NCBI GenBank assembly: GCA_031291645.1
Contig: JARLIQ010000036.1
Span: 62,001 to 126,000, forward strand
Length of the DNA: 64,000 nt
Direction of reading: 5' to 3'
From: Caulobacteraceae bacterium
Lineage (GTDB): Bacteria; Pseudomonadota; Alphaproteobacteria; Caulobacterales; Caulobacteraceae
In this document: in pieces, positions 49,352 to 58,218 of the stretch
How positions within the stretch are numbered: position 1 is the first letter of the stretch
Layout: each line of letters opens with the position of its first letter
Notes under the pieces: model-generated
Told to the model about the DNA's origin: nothing
Database searches by the model: none
Seen by the model: only the letters and a program-made list of their open reading frames with translations
Made by a program: the position numbers and the translations under genes

Positions 49352-49650
49352 ATTGGGGTATCTCCCGGGAACGGCATAGGCCTTCCCTTGTCAACCCAAC
49401 GCGAAAAGCCGCCGATCGTTCCGTATATCGATAGATATTATAAATAACATCTTCAGTATTTCCAAAATTCCAGATGCACTCCATTTAAAATTATCGGGCA
49501 GTCTATGGCGATTAAATCAGTATCCATAAAGCGAGTTTCGGCCCGACCACCAATTCCTGCAAACTCCTTGCAAGCCCCACCTCGCTATAGGCGCCCACGA
49601 AGTCGACACGCGGGCGCGACCGACAAGGGGAATGTCGGCGAACGGCTCGG
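49352..49650. other. AT-rich intergenic region with promoter
   Basis: About 300 bp between the PepSY-type gene stop and the repeat-protein start. The centre (49420-49520) is AT-rich. It holds the promoter candidate at 49437-49465 and a minus-strand TTGACA (49389-49394) with no clear -10 partner. No protein-like frame or RNA gene is visible. Confidence 0.5.
49437..49465 (-). promoter_or_regulatory. Sigma-70-like promoter of the repeat-protein gene
   Basis: On the minus strand TTGGAA (49460-49465), a 17-bp spacer and a perfect TATAAT (49437-49442) lie 85 bp before the ATG. The E. coli-type -10 is unusual in this GC-rich genome, where GCTATA-type elements are more usual. Confidence 0.5.
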
Positions 49651-50199
49651 CTAGGCGCTCAGGACAGCCAGGACCACAGGCACGAGCGCGCCGACCGACA
49701 GCAGCAGGATATACGTCCTTCGCCTCAAGGGCTGGCGCAGGGCCATCCAGACGCCGGTCCCCGTGGAGAAGATCAGGGCGACGGACACCGCGGCGAAGAA
49801 CGCCTTCAGCAAGCCCGTCGCCGGGTTCGACGCGCGGGCCCGGCCGGTGGGTGGACCGTCGGCGGGCCGCGCCTGTCCCGCCGACGGGCCGGCGGCCAGT
49901 GCGGCGGAGGGCGGCGGCCCGTGCCGACCGAGCGCGAAGCGCTGGTTCTTGTGGACCATGCCGAGTTTTTCGACGAGCGGCGGCGGCGTATAGCCCGGAT
50001 GCGCCTCGTGCAGGCTGTAGACCTGCAGCAGGCCCGTCGCGGCGAAAAAGATCACGGCCGGCGCGATGAGCATGCCGAGGTAGGTGTGCCAGGTCCGGAT
50101 CTGCATGAGCAGGGCCGCGGGATGGCGCGTGGCGGGGGTCTTGGGCTGGGCTTTGGTCATCATCTGAACTGGAGGCGGTTGGAGAGGCGAAAAGGACAT
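49651..50199 (-). CDS. PepSY-associated transmembrane protein (short)
   Basis: Membrane protein of 182 residues. The first transmembrane helix (about 40-61, RTWHTYLGMLIAPAVIFFAATGLLQVYSLHE) matches the PepSY-TM family used in iron-siderophore reduction and related systems. A periplasmic Pro/Gly/Ala-rich linker (about 88-128) and two more helices (131-152 and 162-181) follow. The PepSY domain itself is absent, so this is a reduced version. Start uncertain: ATG 50199 or ATG 50163, neither with a good SD. Confidence 0.72.
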   Translation of the reverse strand: MSFSPLQPPPVQMMTKAQPKTPATRHPAALLMQIRTWHTYLGMLIAPAVIFFAATGLLQVYSLHEAHPGYTPPPLVEKLGMVHKNQRFALGRHGPPPSAALAAGPSAGQARPADGPPTGRARASNPATGLLKAFFAAVSVALIFSTGTGVWMALRQPLRRRTYILLLSVGALVPVVLAVLSA

Positions 50200-50392
50200 A
50201 CCGGCGCCTGATCGGCGCCAGCGCCGCTCTTCTCCACGCGCGGGCTCGCGATTCCAAGGCGCTCCTTCGCCATAGCGGATAATCGAGCGTTCCGCGCAAA
50301 CGTCGATCAGTCGAGCGCACCACCGCGTCTTCAGAAGCGCCGGCCGCCTAACGAGGGCGCCGGATCGGCCGCGATCGATGACCGCAGAGGCC

Positions 50393-52666
50393 CTACCCTC
50401 GCGGCCGCTCCACCGTCTCCACCGCCGGGCAGGCCCGCAGGGCGGCGCCGATATTGGTCAGGTGGCGGGCGTCGCGAACGTCCATATCGATGTCGACGTC
50501 GAAGAAGCCGGTGGGCCTGAGGTGCATCCGAAGGCCCACGATATTGCCGCCCGCCTCGCCGATGATGGTGCAGACCTGGCCCAGCACGCCCGGCGCATTG
50601 CGGACGGTGGCGCGCAGCCGCGCCTGGGAAACGGTGTTGCGCTCGGCCTCGGGCGTCCATTGCAGGTCGCGCCACAGGTCGTCGCGGTCCTCGAACTCGG
50701 CCAGCTGGGCGCAGTCGATCGCGTGCACCGTCAGGCCCCGGCCGTCGTCGCGCAGGATGCCGACGATCCGGTCGCCCGGCACCGGGTCGCACTGGTCGCA
50801 GAAATGCAGGGTGACGCCCGGCGTCAGGCCGCCGCCGCGCACATAGAGCCGCGCGCCCTTGCCGTCCTCGATCCGCCGGCGCGCCGAGGCGGCCGCCTTT
50901 TCGGTCTCCTTCAGGCCGGGGAACACAGCCTCCAGCACCTGGACCGGGGCGATCCGTCCACGCCCGACCGCGCCGAACAGCTCCTCCTCGCTGGCGACGC
51001 CGAACCGGTCGAGCGCCGGGCGCAGCGAGACCTCGGCGCGCGCGCGGCCGGCCCGCTCGAAGGTCTGGTCCACCGAACCTCGACCGAGGCGGACGAACTC
51101 CTCCTTCTCGGTCTGGCGGATGTGGCGACGGATGGCCGAGCGCGCCCGGCCGGTGACCGCTAGGGATTGCCATTCCGGGTGGGCGACGGGTTTGGCGCCC
51201 CGGATCACCTCCACCACGTCGCCGTTCAGCAGCGGCGTGCGCAGCGGCTTCAGCTCGCCATTGATCTTCACCCCCACGGCGGTGTCGCCGATGTCGGAGT
51301 GCAGCGCATAGGCGAAGTCGAGCGGCATGGCGCCGCGCGGCAGGCTGATCAGCCGGCCCTTGGGCGTGAAGACGAACACCTGATCGAGGAACATCTCGAG
51401 CTTGGCGTGCTCGACCAGGTCCTCGGCGTCGCCGCCATGCTCCAGCACCTGGACCAGGTGGCGCAGGTTGATCAGCGGATCGCGCCCGCCCTCGGCCTCC
51501 ATGGCCTCGGCGTCGAAGCCGTAGGACTGGTCCTTGTAGCGCCAGTGGGCGGCCACGCCGTCCTCCGCCACCCGGTCCATCGCCTCGGTGCGGATCTGCA
51601 TCTCGATGCGCATGCCGCGCGGGCCCACCACCGTGGTGTGCAGCGAGCGGTAATTGTTGCGCTTGGGCGTCGAGATGAAGTCCTTGAACCGCTCCGGCAC
51701 GCAGGGCCAGACCCGGTGGATGACGCCCAGGGCGCGATAGCAGTCGGCCTCGGTGTCGACGATCACCCGGAAGGCGTAGATGTCCGAGAGCTGGGAGAAG
51801 CCGATCGACTTGCGCTGCAGCTTGCGCCAGATCGAATAGGGATGCTTCTCGCGGCCCAGCACCCGGGCGGCCAGGCCGGCCGCCTCGAGCTTGGACGAGA
51901 TTTCGCCGCTCACCACGGCGACCGCCCCGCCCTGCGCCGCGCGCAGGGTCTCTAGCCGGCGCCCGATGGCGTCGCGGGCGATCGGGTTCAGATGCTGGAA
52001 GGCCAGCTCTTCGAGCTCGGAACAGATGCGGTGGCAGCCGATCGAGCGGGCCAGCGGCGCATAGATGTCCAGCGTCTCGCGCGCGATCCGCTCGCGCTTC
52101 TCCTGGCTCTTGATGAACTGCAGGGTGCGCATGTTGTGCAGCCGGTCGGCCAGCTTGACCATCAGGACGCGCACGTCCTTGGAGATGGCCAGGATGAACT
52201 TGCGCAGGTTCTCGGCCTGCCGGGTGTGCTCGGCCGCCAGCTCCAGCCGGGAGAGCTTGGTCACCCCCTCGACCAGTTCGCCGACCTCGTCGCCGAACAG
52301 CTCGTCGATCTCCGCCCGGGTGACCGGGGTGTCCTCTATCACGTCGTGCAGCAGGGCGGTGACGATGCTGGCGGTGTCCAGCCGGTACTCGGTCAGGATG
52401 CCGGCGACTTCGATGGGGTGGGCGAAATAGGGGTCGCCCGAGGCGCGCGTCTGGCTGCCGTGCATGCGCATGGCGTAGACGTAGGCGCGGTTCAGCAGGG
52501 CCTCGTCCGCCGTCGGGTCATAGCTCTTGACCCGATCGATCAGCTCGTACTGGCGCAGCAGCTTGGGCCGCGGCTTGCGGTCCCTGGGCGTCTCAGGGGG
52601 CGCCTCCTGGGTCGTCTGCGGGACGGGTTGGGTCGGCGTGTCCGAACCCGCGGCCGGCTCAGCCAC
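50393..52666 (-). CDS. spoT: Bifunctional (p)ppGpp synthetase/hydrolase
   Basis: Rel/Spo-family enzyme that both makes and degrades (p)ppGpp. An N-terminal tail of about 35 residues precedes the HD hydrolase (YFAHPIEVAGILTEY, HDVIEDT at 107-113). The synthetase domain contains RFKD (326-329), the RxKD signature of bifunctional enzymes, not the ExDD of monofunctional RelA. TGS (FVFTPKGRLISLPRGAMPLDFAYALHSDIG) and C-terminal ACT domains follow. 757 residues, GTG start at 52666. It follows rpoZ directly. Confidence 0.96.
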   Translation of the reverse strand: MAEPAAGSDTPTQPVPQTTQEAPPETPRDRKPRPKLLRQYELIDRVKSYDPTADEALLNRAYVYAMRMHGSQTRASGDPYFAHPIEVAGILTEYRLDTASIVTALLHDVIEDTPVTRAEIDELFGDEVGELVEGVTKLSRLELAAEHTRQAENLRKFILAISKDVRVLMVKLADRLHNMRTLQFIKSQEKRERIARETLDIYAPLARSIGCHRICSELEELAFQHLNPIARDAIGRRLETLRAAQGGAVAVVSGEISSKLEAAGLAARVLGREKHPYSIWRKLQRKSIGFSQLSDIYAFRVIVDTEADCYRALGVIHRVWPCVPERFKDFISTPKRNNYRSLHTTVVGPRGMRIEMQIRTEAMDRVAEDGVAAHWRYKDQSYGFDAEAMEAEGGRDPLINLRHLVQVLEHGGDAEDLVEHAKLEMFLDQVFVFTPKGRLISLPRGAMPLDFAYALHSDIGDTAVGVKINGELKPLRTPLLNGDVVEVIRGAKPVAHPEWQSLAVTGRARSAIRRHIRQTEKEEFVRLGRGSVDQTFERAGRARAEVSLRPALDRFGVASEEELFGAVGRGRIAPVQVLEAVFPGLKETEKAAASARRRIEDGKGARLYVRGGGLTPGVTLHFCDQCDPVPGDRIVGILRDDGRGLTVHAIDCAQLAEFEDRDDLWRDLQWTPEAERNTVSQARLRATVRNAPGVLGQVCTIIGEAGGNIVGLRMHLRPTGFFDVDIDMDVRDARHLTNIGAALRACPAVETVERPRG

Positions 52667-52701
52667 CGCCGCGAGCGAAAGGGGTTCTGTCGCCGGGGCG
52701 G

Positions 52702-53061
52702 TCAGTACCGCTCCTCTTGGCCGCCGTCACGGTCGCTCTGCAGCGCCCGGACCAGCTCCTGCTCGCTCATGTGCTGGTGCTGCGGATCGGCCAGCAGGGC
52801 GAGGGTTTCGGCTTCTTCCTCGGCCTCGGAGCGCTCGTCGACGCGCTGCAGGCTGCCGATCAGGCTTTCGCGCAGGCTGTCGGCGTCGACCACGTCGTCG
52901 GCGATCTCACGCAGGGAGACGACCGGATTCTTGTCGTTGTCGCGGTCGACCAGCAGGGGCGAACCGGCGGAAATCGCCCGCGCGCGGTGCGCCGCCAGCA
53001 GCACGAGGCTGAAGCGGTTGGGAACCTTCTCGACGCAATCTTCGACGGTGACGCGGGCCAT
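52702..53061 (-). CDS. rpoZ: RNA polymerase omega subunit
   Basis: Small subunit that aids RNA polymerase assembly and forms part of the ppGpp site. The ATG at 53059-53061 has GAGGAC upstream and starts [30 protein letters not shown], the standard omega sequence. The 119-residue length includes a C-terminal acidic and Gln-rich extension ([16 protein letters not shown]). The next gene is spoT, the same linkage as in E. coli. Confidence 0.95.
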   Translation of the reverse strand: MARVTVEDCVEKVPNRFSLVLLAAHRARAISAGSPLLVDRDNDKNPVVSLREIADDVVDADSLRESLIGSLQRVDERSEAEEEAETLALLADPQHQHMSEQELVRALQSDRDGGQEERY

Positions 53062-53133
53062 GGAGTCCTCGAATGGGGGTAGAACCCTGTAAAATAGGGA
53101 CAACGCGCCGATGTTGCAATGCCGAACGACGCG

Positions 53134-53631
53134 TCAAATCGGCGTGGCGTCTCGCCCGACGCTGGCGCCGGCCGCCAGGGCGGCGGCCGTCTCGCCGCTG
53201 ACCGGATGGCGCCAGCCGGGCGCGATCTCGGCCAGGGGGCCCATCACGAACAGCCGCTCGGCCGCTCTGGGGTGCGGCAGCAAGAGGCCGGCCTCGCCGC
53301 TCACCGTCCGCCCATGGGCGATCAGGTCGAGATCCAGCACCCTCGGCGCGTTCGCAACACCGCGTTCGCGGCCGAAGACCGCCTCGATTTCATGCAACCG
53401 GGCCAGGGTCTGCGCCGGCCCTAGCGGCGTCTCGACAATGACGAGAGCGTTGATGTAGTCAGGCTGCGTCGGGTCCGGCCAGGACGCGGAGCGCCACAGC
53501 GACGAGCGCGCCAGGATTTGGAACCCGGCCCCGGCGAGCTGGTCGACCGCCGCCGAAACCACCGCCGCCGAGGAGCCGAAGCGTCCGCCAAGACTACTGC
53601 CCAGTGCGATCAGGACGGCGTTTTCATACAT
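53134..53631 (-). CDS. folK: 2-amino-4-hydroxy-6-hydroxymethyldihydropteridine diphosphokinase
   Basis: Pyrophosphorylates the pterin precursor of folate. Motifs: ALGSSLGGRFGS at the N-terminus, DYINALVIVET, RLHEIEAVFGRER and the metal-binding RVLDLDLIAHG, then LLLPHPRAAERLFVMGPLAEIAPGW. The 165-residue length is normal. It is divergent from the NYN-domain gene with only 27 bp between. Confidence 0.94.
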   Translation of the reverse strand: MYENAVLIALGSSLGGRFGSSAAVVSAAVDQLAGAGFQILARSSLWRSASWPDPTQPDYINALVIVETPLGPAQTLARLHEIEAVFGRERGVANAPRVLDLDLIAHGRTVSGEAGLLLPHPRAAERLFVMGPLAEIAPGWRHPVSGETAAALAAGASVGRDATPI

Positions 53632-53658
53632 TCAGTAATTTCATCAAGGCATTGAAAG

Positions 53659-54252
53659 ATGACATTTTATCCAAATGATCGGATCGCACTGTTCATCGAC
53701 GGCGCCAATCTTTATTCGGCCGCCAAAGGTCTTGGCTTCGACATCGACTACAAGAAGCTCCTGGCCGAGTTCCGCACCCGCGGCGTGCTCGTGCGGGCCT
53801 ACTATTACACCGCCCTGGTCGAGGACCAGGACTATTCGCCGATCCGTCCGCTGGTCGACTGGCTGGACTACAATGGCTATTCGCTGGTGACCAAGACGGC
53901 CCGCGAATACACCGACAGCCAAGGGCGCAAGCGCTGGCGCGGCGACATGGACATCGAGATCGCCGTCGACATGCTCGAACTGGCCTCGCACATCGACCAC
54001 GTGGTGCTGTTCTCCGGCGACGGCGACTTCCGCCGGCTGGTCGAGGCGGTGCAGCAGAAGGGCGTGCGGGTGACCGTGGTCTCGACGCTGAAATCCCAGC
54101 CGCCGATGGCCTCCGACGACCTGCGTCGCCAGGCGGACAACTTCGTCGACCTGGCCGACCTCTCCGCGATCATCGGCCGTCCGGCCCGTTCGCCCCTGCC
54201 CCGCTTCATCCAGGGCGAACCGGCTGGCGCGGGCGGCGATGCCGAGGGCTGA
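53659..54252 (+). CDS. NYN-domain protein (LabA/DUF88 type)
   Basis: Predicted PIN-like nuclease of 197 residues. Acidic site residues are seen in IALFIDGANLYSAAK (D14), RGDMDIEIAVDMLELA (D98, D104) and VVLFSGDGDFRRLVEAVQ (D121, D123). The C-terminal part has DDLRRQADNFVDLADL and a short Gly/Ala tail. LabA/NYN proteins are proposed RNases, and one affects the cyanobacterial clock. The last 14 bp overlap the start of the uracil-DNA glycosylase gene. Confidence 0.88.
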   Translation: MTFYPNDRIALFIDGANLYSAAKGLGFDIDYKKLLAEFRTRGVLVRAYYYTALVEDQDYSPIRPLVDWLDYNGYSLVTKTAREYTDSQGRKRWRGDMDIEIAVDMLELASHIDHVVLFSGDGDFRRLVEAVQQKGVRVTVVSTLKSQPPMASDDLRRQADNFVDLADLSAIIGRPARSPLPRFIQGEPAGAGGDAEG

Positions 54253-54898
54253 GCCGCTGGTCCCGGTCGAGCCCGAGGCGCCGCATGACTGCCCGCTCTG
54301 CCCGCGCCTGGTGGCCTACCGGCGCGAGAACGCCGCCCAGCATCCCGACTGGTGGAACGCGCCCGCGCCGTCGTTCGGCGACCCGCAGGCGCGCCTGCTG
54401 ATCGTGGGCCTGGCGCCCGGCCGCACCGGCGCCAACCGGACCGGCCGGCCGTTCACCGGCGACTACGCCGGGGTCCTGCTCTACGAGACCCTGATCAAGA
54501 TGGGTTTCGCCCGCGGCCAGTACCTGGCCCGGCCGGACGATGGGCTGCAGCTCGTCGACTGCATGATCGCCAACGCCGTCCGCTGCGCCCCGCCGGGCAA
54601 CAAGCCGACGCCGGACGAAGAGGCCGCCTGCCGGCCGTTCCTGTCGGCGCGGCTGGGCGCCCTGCCCCGGCTGAAGGTGATCGTCACCCTGGGCGACGTG
54701 GCGCGCCGCAACCTGCTCAAGGCGATCGGGCTGAGGGGCTCGGCCGCGCCCGCCGGCCACGCCGCCGAGGCCCAGGCCGGCCCCTACCGGCTGATCAACA
54801 GCTACCATTGCTCGCGGCTGAACACGAACACCGGCCGGCTGACCCCGGCCATGTTCGAGACCGTGTTCGAGCGCGCCCGGAGCCTGCTGGACGGCTAG
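54239..54898 (+). CDS. Uracil-DNA glycosylase family 5 (UDGb)
   Basis: Fe-S uracil-DNA glycosylase, 219 residues, acting in base-excision repair. Motif A reads GLAPGRTGANRTGRPFTGD, the family 5 form, in which the catalytic Asp/Asn of other UDG families is not present. The C-terminal motif is SYHCSRLNTNTGRLT. Four cysteines, C18 and C21 (CPLC), C116 and C131, fit the 4Fe-4S ligands. It overlaps the NYN gene by 14 bp and shares a CTAG stop with the convergent MATE gene. Confidence 0.92.
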   Translation: MPRAEPLVPVEPEAPHDCPLCPRLVAYRRENAAQHPDWWNAPAPSFGDPQARLLIVGLAPGRTGANRTGRPFTGDYAGVLLYETLIKMGFARGQYLARPDDGLQLVDCMIANAVRCAPPGNKPTPDEEAACRPFLSARLGALPRLKVIVTLGDVARRNLLKAIGLRGSAAPAGHAAEAQAGPYRLINSYHCSRLNTNTGRLTPAMFETVFERARSLLDG

Positions 54899-56274
54899 AG
54901 TCCAGGACGGCGCGCCAGCATGCCCAGCCGGGTCAGCAGGAAGCCGGCCGACAGCAGGCTCGCGATCACCACCGCCAGCACCGTCCCCATCAGCCCCATA
55001 TGCATCGGCAGGGCCAGGAACCAGCCGAGCGGCGCCATCACCAGCACATAGCTGATCAGGTGGGTCGAGCTGGGAACCCAGACATCGCCGCGGGACCTGA
55101 GCGCCTGGGCCGCCACCACCTGCAGGCAGTCCGGCACAAAGAACAGGCAGGCCAGCGCCAGCGCCGGCGCGGCCGCGGCGATCACCGGCGCGCTGGTGGT
55201 GTAGACGCCCGCGATCAGGAACCTCGCCGGCCCGACGATCACGGCGACGAGGATCGCGAACACGGCCGTGACGGCCAGGCCCAGGGCCGCCGCGCGGTTC
55301 ACCCCACGCGCGTCGCGGGCGCCATAGGCGCTGCCGACCAGGACCGAGGTCGCGGTCGAAAGACCCAGCGGGACCATGAAGATCACCGCCGAGACGTTCA
55401 AGACGATGGTCCAGGCCGCGATCGCCAGGGCGCCGAGCCAGCCGGCGATGATGTTCATGGCGGCGAAGGCGCTCACCTCGAACAGGTTGGACGCGCCGGC
55501 GCCGAAGCCGATGCGCCGCTGTTCGGCCTCCGCCGCAGGCTCGCGCGGCGGCTTGTCGAACACGCCCAGCGCCCGCGCCTCGCGCATGCAGGCGATGTAG
55601 ATCAGGGTGGCGACCATCAGCGCCATGCGCGAGCCCAGGGTGGCGCAGGCGCCGCCGACCGCGCCCAGCGCCGGCGTTCCGAACCGGCCGGGCACCAGCA
55701 CCAGGTCGATGGCCAGGTTGACCACATTGGCCCCCCACATGATGACCATGGGCGGCGTCGGCTTGGACAGGGCCTCCAACCAGATCGATCCGGCGACCGA
55801 GACGGTGATCGGGGCCATCGACAGGCTGAAGACGATCAGCGGCCGCGCCGCGCCGTCGGCCAGTTCGCGCGGCAGGCCGATCACGTGCAGCAGCAGCGGC
55901 CCGACCGCAGCCAGCACCACGCTGCCCACAAGGCCGATCCAGGCCGCGTAGACCAGGCCGCGTCGCAGGACCGCGCCGGCCGCCGCGCGGCGGCCCTCCC
56001 CGATCGCCCGCGCCGTCATCACCTGCACGCCGGTCAGAAGGCCGATCGAGACCGTGACCACGATGCTCGTCGGCGCCCAGGCCAGGGCGTGATAGCCGAG
56101 CTGGGTCGCGGAATAGCGGCCAACGACGATGGCGTCCGTCAGCCCCATGGCCATGACGCCCAGGCGCGAAACGACCACCGGCCCAGCCAGGCTGAGCAGG
56201 GTGGTCAGATCCGAGCGAATGAGGCCAACCGGCGCTCCCTTGCGGGAGACCGTGCTGGCCGCCTGGGCGTCCAT
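54895..56274 (-). CDS. MATE-family multidrug/efflux transporter
   Basis: Cation-coupled exporter of the multidrug and toxin extrusion family, 459 residues with about twelve transmembrane helices. Recognisable are LAGPVVVSRLGVMAMGLTDAIVVGRYS and GLLTGVQVMTARAIGEGRR in the N-terminal half, and LGLSTATSVLVGSAYGARD in the second. AAAGG precedes the ATG. Substrate not predictable. Confidence 0.9.
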   Translation of the reverse strand: MDAQAASTVSRKGAPVGLIRSDLTTLLSLAGPVVVSRLGVMAMGLTDAIVVGRYSATQLGYHALAWAPTSIVVTVSIGLLTGVQVMTARAIGEGRRAAAGAVLRRGLVYAAWIGLVGSVVLAAVGPLLLHVIGLPRELADGAARPLIVFSLSMAPITVSVAGSIWLEALSKPTPPMVIMWGANVVNLAIDLVLVPGRFGTPALGAVGGACATLGSRMALMVATLIYIACMREARALGVFDKPPREPAAEAEQRRIGFGAGASNLFEVSAFAAMNIIAGWLGALAIAAWTIVLNVSAVIFMVPLGLSTATSVLVGSAYGARDARGVNRAAALGLAVTAVFAILVAVIVGPARFLIAGVYTTSAPVIAAAAPALALACLFFVPDCLQVVAAQALRSRGDVWVPSSTHLISYVLVMAPLGWFLALPMHMGLMGTVLAVVIASLLSAGFLLTRLGMLARRPGL

Positions 56275-56447
56275 GTTCCGAGCCTTTCAAAGAGGGGGCG
56301 CAAACTGGCCGAGCGGCGCCGCTATGGCAACCTCGACGCCGCATTTTCGGGCAAAGCGCGCGCCAGCGTGGCGCCCAGGCCACCCTTCGGTCGCTTGACG
56401 TTTCATCTAAGCGATGCTCAGATTTACCCCCGAGAGGAGGACAACCC

Positions 56448-56660
56448 ATGGCCGGCGTCATCGCCTGGCGCGCCTTCAACCAGGCGATCGGCTCGAACGG
56501 CGACGTCGGCATCTGGCACGAGACCTACCTGGTCGCGCCGGGCCGCTACGAGAACATCTACAACAACATGCCGCCCTACGGGCTCGGCCTGGCGGGCGCG
56601 CTGACGGACGCCGTCGGCGCGCGCCAGGCGGCGCGTCAGAGGATCAGGACGACGGCCTGA
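56448..56660 (+). CDS. Half-length DUF4188-like protein
   Basis: A 70-residue protein matching only the C-terminal half of DUF4188 (phenylacetaldoxime-dehydratase-like) proteins: AWRAFNQAIGSNGDVGIWHETYLVAPGRYENIYNNMPPYGLG. The usual N-terminal half, of about 80 residues, is missing; upstream sequence has no continuation in any frame that I can see. GAGGAGG lies 8-14 bp before the ATG, so the short form seems translated. It may be a remnant or a functional short variant. Convergent with DAHP synthase (3-bp gap). Confidence 0.6.
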   Translation: MAGVIAWRAFNQAIGSNGDVGIWHETYLVAPGRYENIYNNMPPYGLGLAGALTDAVGARQAARQRIRTTA

Positions 56661-56663
56661 TCC

Positions 56664-58040
56664 CTACTCCGCCGCCTGCCACTCGGCCTGGCGGGCCGGC
56701 TTCAGCTTTTCCGCCACCAGGAAGGCCAGCTCCAGCGCCTGGTCGGCGTTCAGCCGGGGGTCGCAGTGGGTGTGGTAGCGGTCGGCGAGGTCGCCCTCGT
56801 TCAGGGCCCGCGCGCCGCCCAGGCATTCGGTGACGTTCTGGCCGGTCATCTCCAGGTGCACGCCGCCGGGGTGGACGCCCTCGGCGCGCGCGATCTCGAT
56901 GAAGCTCTTCACCTCGGACAGGATGCGGTCGAAGGGCCGGGTCTTGTAGCCGTTGGCGGCCTTCAGCGTGTTGCCGTGCATCGGATCGGTCGCCCAGACC
57001 ACGCTGCGCCCGGCCCGTTTGGTCGCGGCCATCAGCGCCGGCAGGCGCGCCTCGATCTTGTCCGAGCCGAAACGGCCGTAGAGCGTCAGCCGCCCCGGTT
57101 CGTCCGCCGGGTTCAGGGCGTCGATCAGGCGCAGGAGCTCGTCCGGCTCCAGCGTCGGTCCGACCTTGAGCCCGACCGGGTTCTTGATCCCGCGCATGAA
57201 CTCGACGTGGGCGCCATCGAGCTGGCGGGTGCGCTCGCCGATCCAGACCAGGTGGGCGGAGGTGTCGTACCAGTCGCCGGTGGTGGAATCGACGCGGGTC
57301 ATCGCCTCCTCGAAGCCCAGCAGCAGGGCCTCGTGGCTCGTGAAGAACTCGACCCGGTGCATTTCCGAATGGGTCTGGGGCGTGACCCCGACCGCGGCCA
57401 TGAAGTCCAGCGCCTCGGAGATCTTGTCGGCCAGTTCGCGGTAGCGCGCGCTCTGGGGGCTGCCCTCGACGAAGCCCAGGGTCCAGCGATGGATGTTGTA
57501 GAGGTCGGCATAGCCGCCGCCGGCGAAGGCGCGCAGAAGGTTCAGCGTGGCGGAGGACTGGTTGTAGGCGCGCAGCAACCGCTCCGGATCGGGCGTGCGA
57601 TCGGCCTCGGTAAAGTCCATCGCATTGATGTTGTCGCCGCGATAGGACGGCAGGGTGACGCCGTTCACCGTCTCCACCGGCTCGGAGCGCGGCTTGGCGA
57701 ACTGGCCGGCGATGCGGCCCACCTTCACCACCGGCTTGCCGCCCGCGAAGGTCAGCACCACCGCCATCTGCAGCAGCAGGCGGAAGGTGTCGCGGATGTT
57801 GTCCGCGTGGAACTCCTTGAAACTCTCCGAACAGTCCCCGCCTTGCAGCAGGAAGGCCCGTCCGGCGGCAACGTCGCCCAGCAGGCTCTTCAGCCGCCGA
57901 GCCTCGCCGGCGAACACCAGCGGCGGCATGCCGCGCAGGATGGTCTCCACCCGCTCCAGCGCGGCGGGCTCCGGATAGTCGGCCGGAATGTGCTTGGCCG
58001 GCTTGGTTCTCCAGGACGAAGGCGTCCAGCGGTCGGTCAT
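56664..58040 (-). CDS. Class II 3-deoxy-7-phosphoheptulonate (DAHP) synthase
   Basis: First shikimate-pathway enzyme, joining PEP and erythrose 4-phosphate, of the plant-like class II. Motifs: [106 protein letters not shown] and [18 protein letters not shown]. 458 residues. GAGGAC precedes the ATG. Metal ligands include the Cys in QGGDCSESF. Confidence 0.95.
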   Translation of the reverse strand: MTDRWTPSSWRTKPAKHIPADYPEPAALERVETILRGMPPLVFAGEARRLKSLLGDVAAGRAFLLQGGDCSESFKEFHADNIRDTFRLLLQMAVVLTFAGGKPVVKVGRIAGQFAKPRSEPVETVNGVTLPSYRGDNINAMDFTEADRTPDPERLLRAYNQSSATLNLLRAFAGGGYADLYNIHRWTLGFVEGSPQSARYRELADKISEALDFMAAVGVTPQTHSEMHRVEFFTSHEALLLGFEEAMTRVDSTTGDWYDTSAHLVWIGERTRQLDGAHVEFMRGIKNPVGLKVGPTLEPDELLRLIDALNPADEPGRLTLYGRFGSDKIEARLPALMAATKRAGRSVVWATDPMHGNTLKAANGYKTRPFDRILSEVKSFIEIARAEGVHPGGVHLEMTGQNVTECLGGARALNEGDLADRYHTHCDPRLNADQALELAFLVAEKLKPARQAEWQAAE

Positions 58041-58218
58041 GAGAGGTCCTCGCGAAGGGCGCGGCTTTAGCGCACCTGGGCGGGGATGGCAAAGATGACG
58101 GAGGCGTCAGCGCCGACGGCGAATGCGCGCGCAGGCCGGAAGGGCCGCAACCAAACCGAATTTTGCGGCTTCGGCATGTTGGCGGAATGCGCCGCGGCTA
58201 GGGCCGGGCTGAGGCCCC

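Noticed and set aside
54206..56512. A 768-codon frame covering UDGb and the MATE gene
   Set aside because: Low-complexity Arg/Gly/Ala product in another frame of two well-supported genes; no domain.
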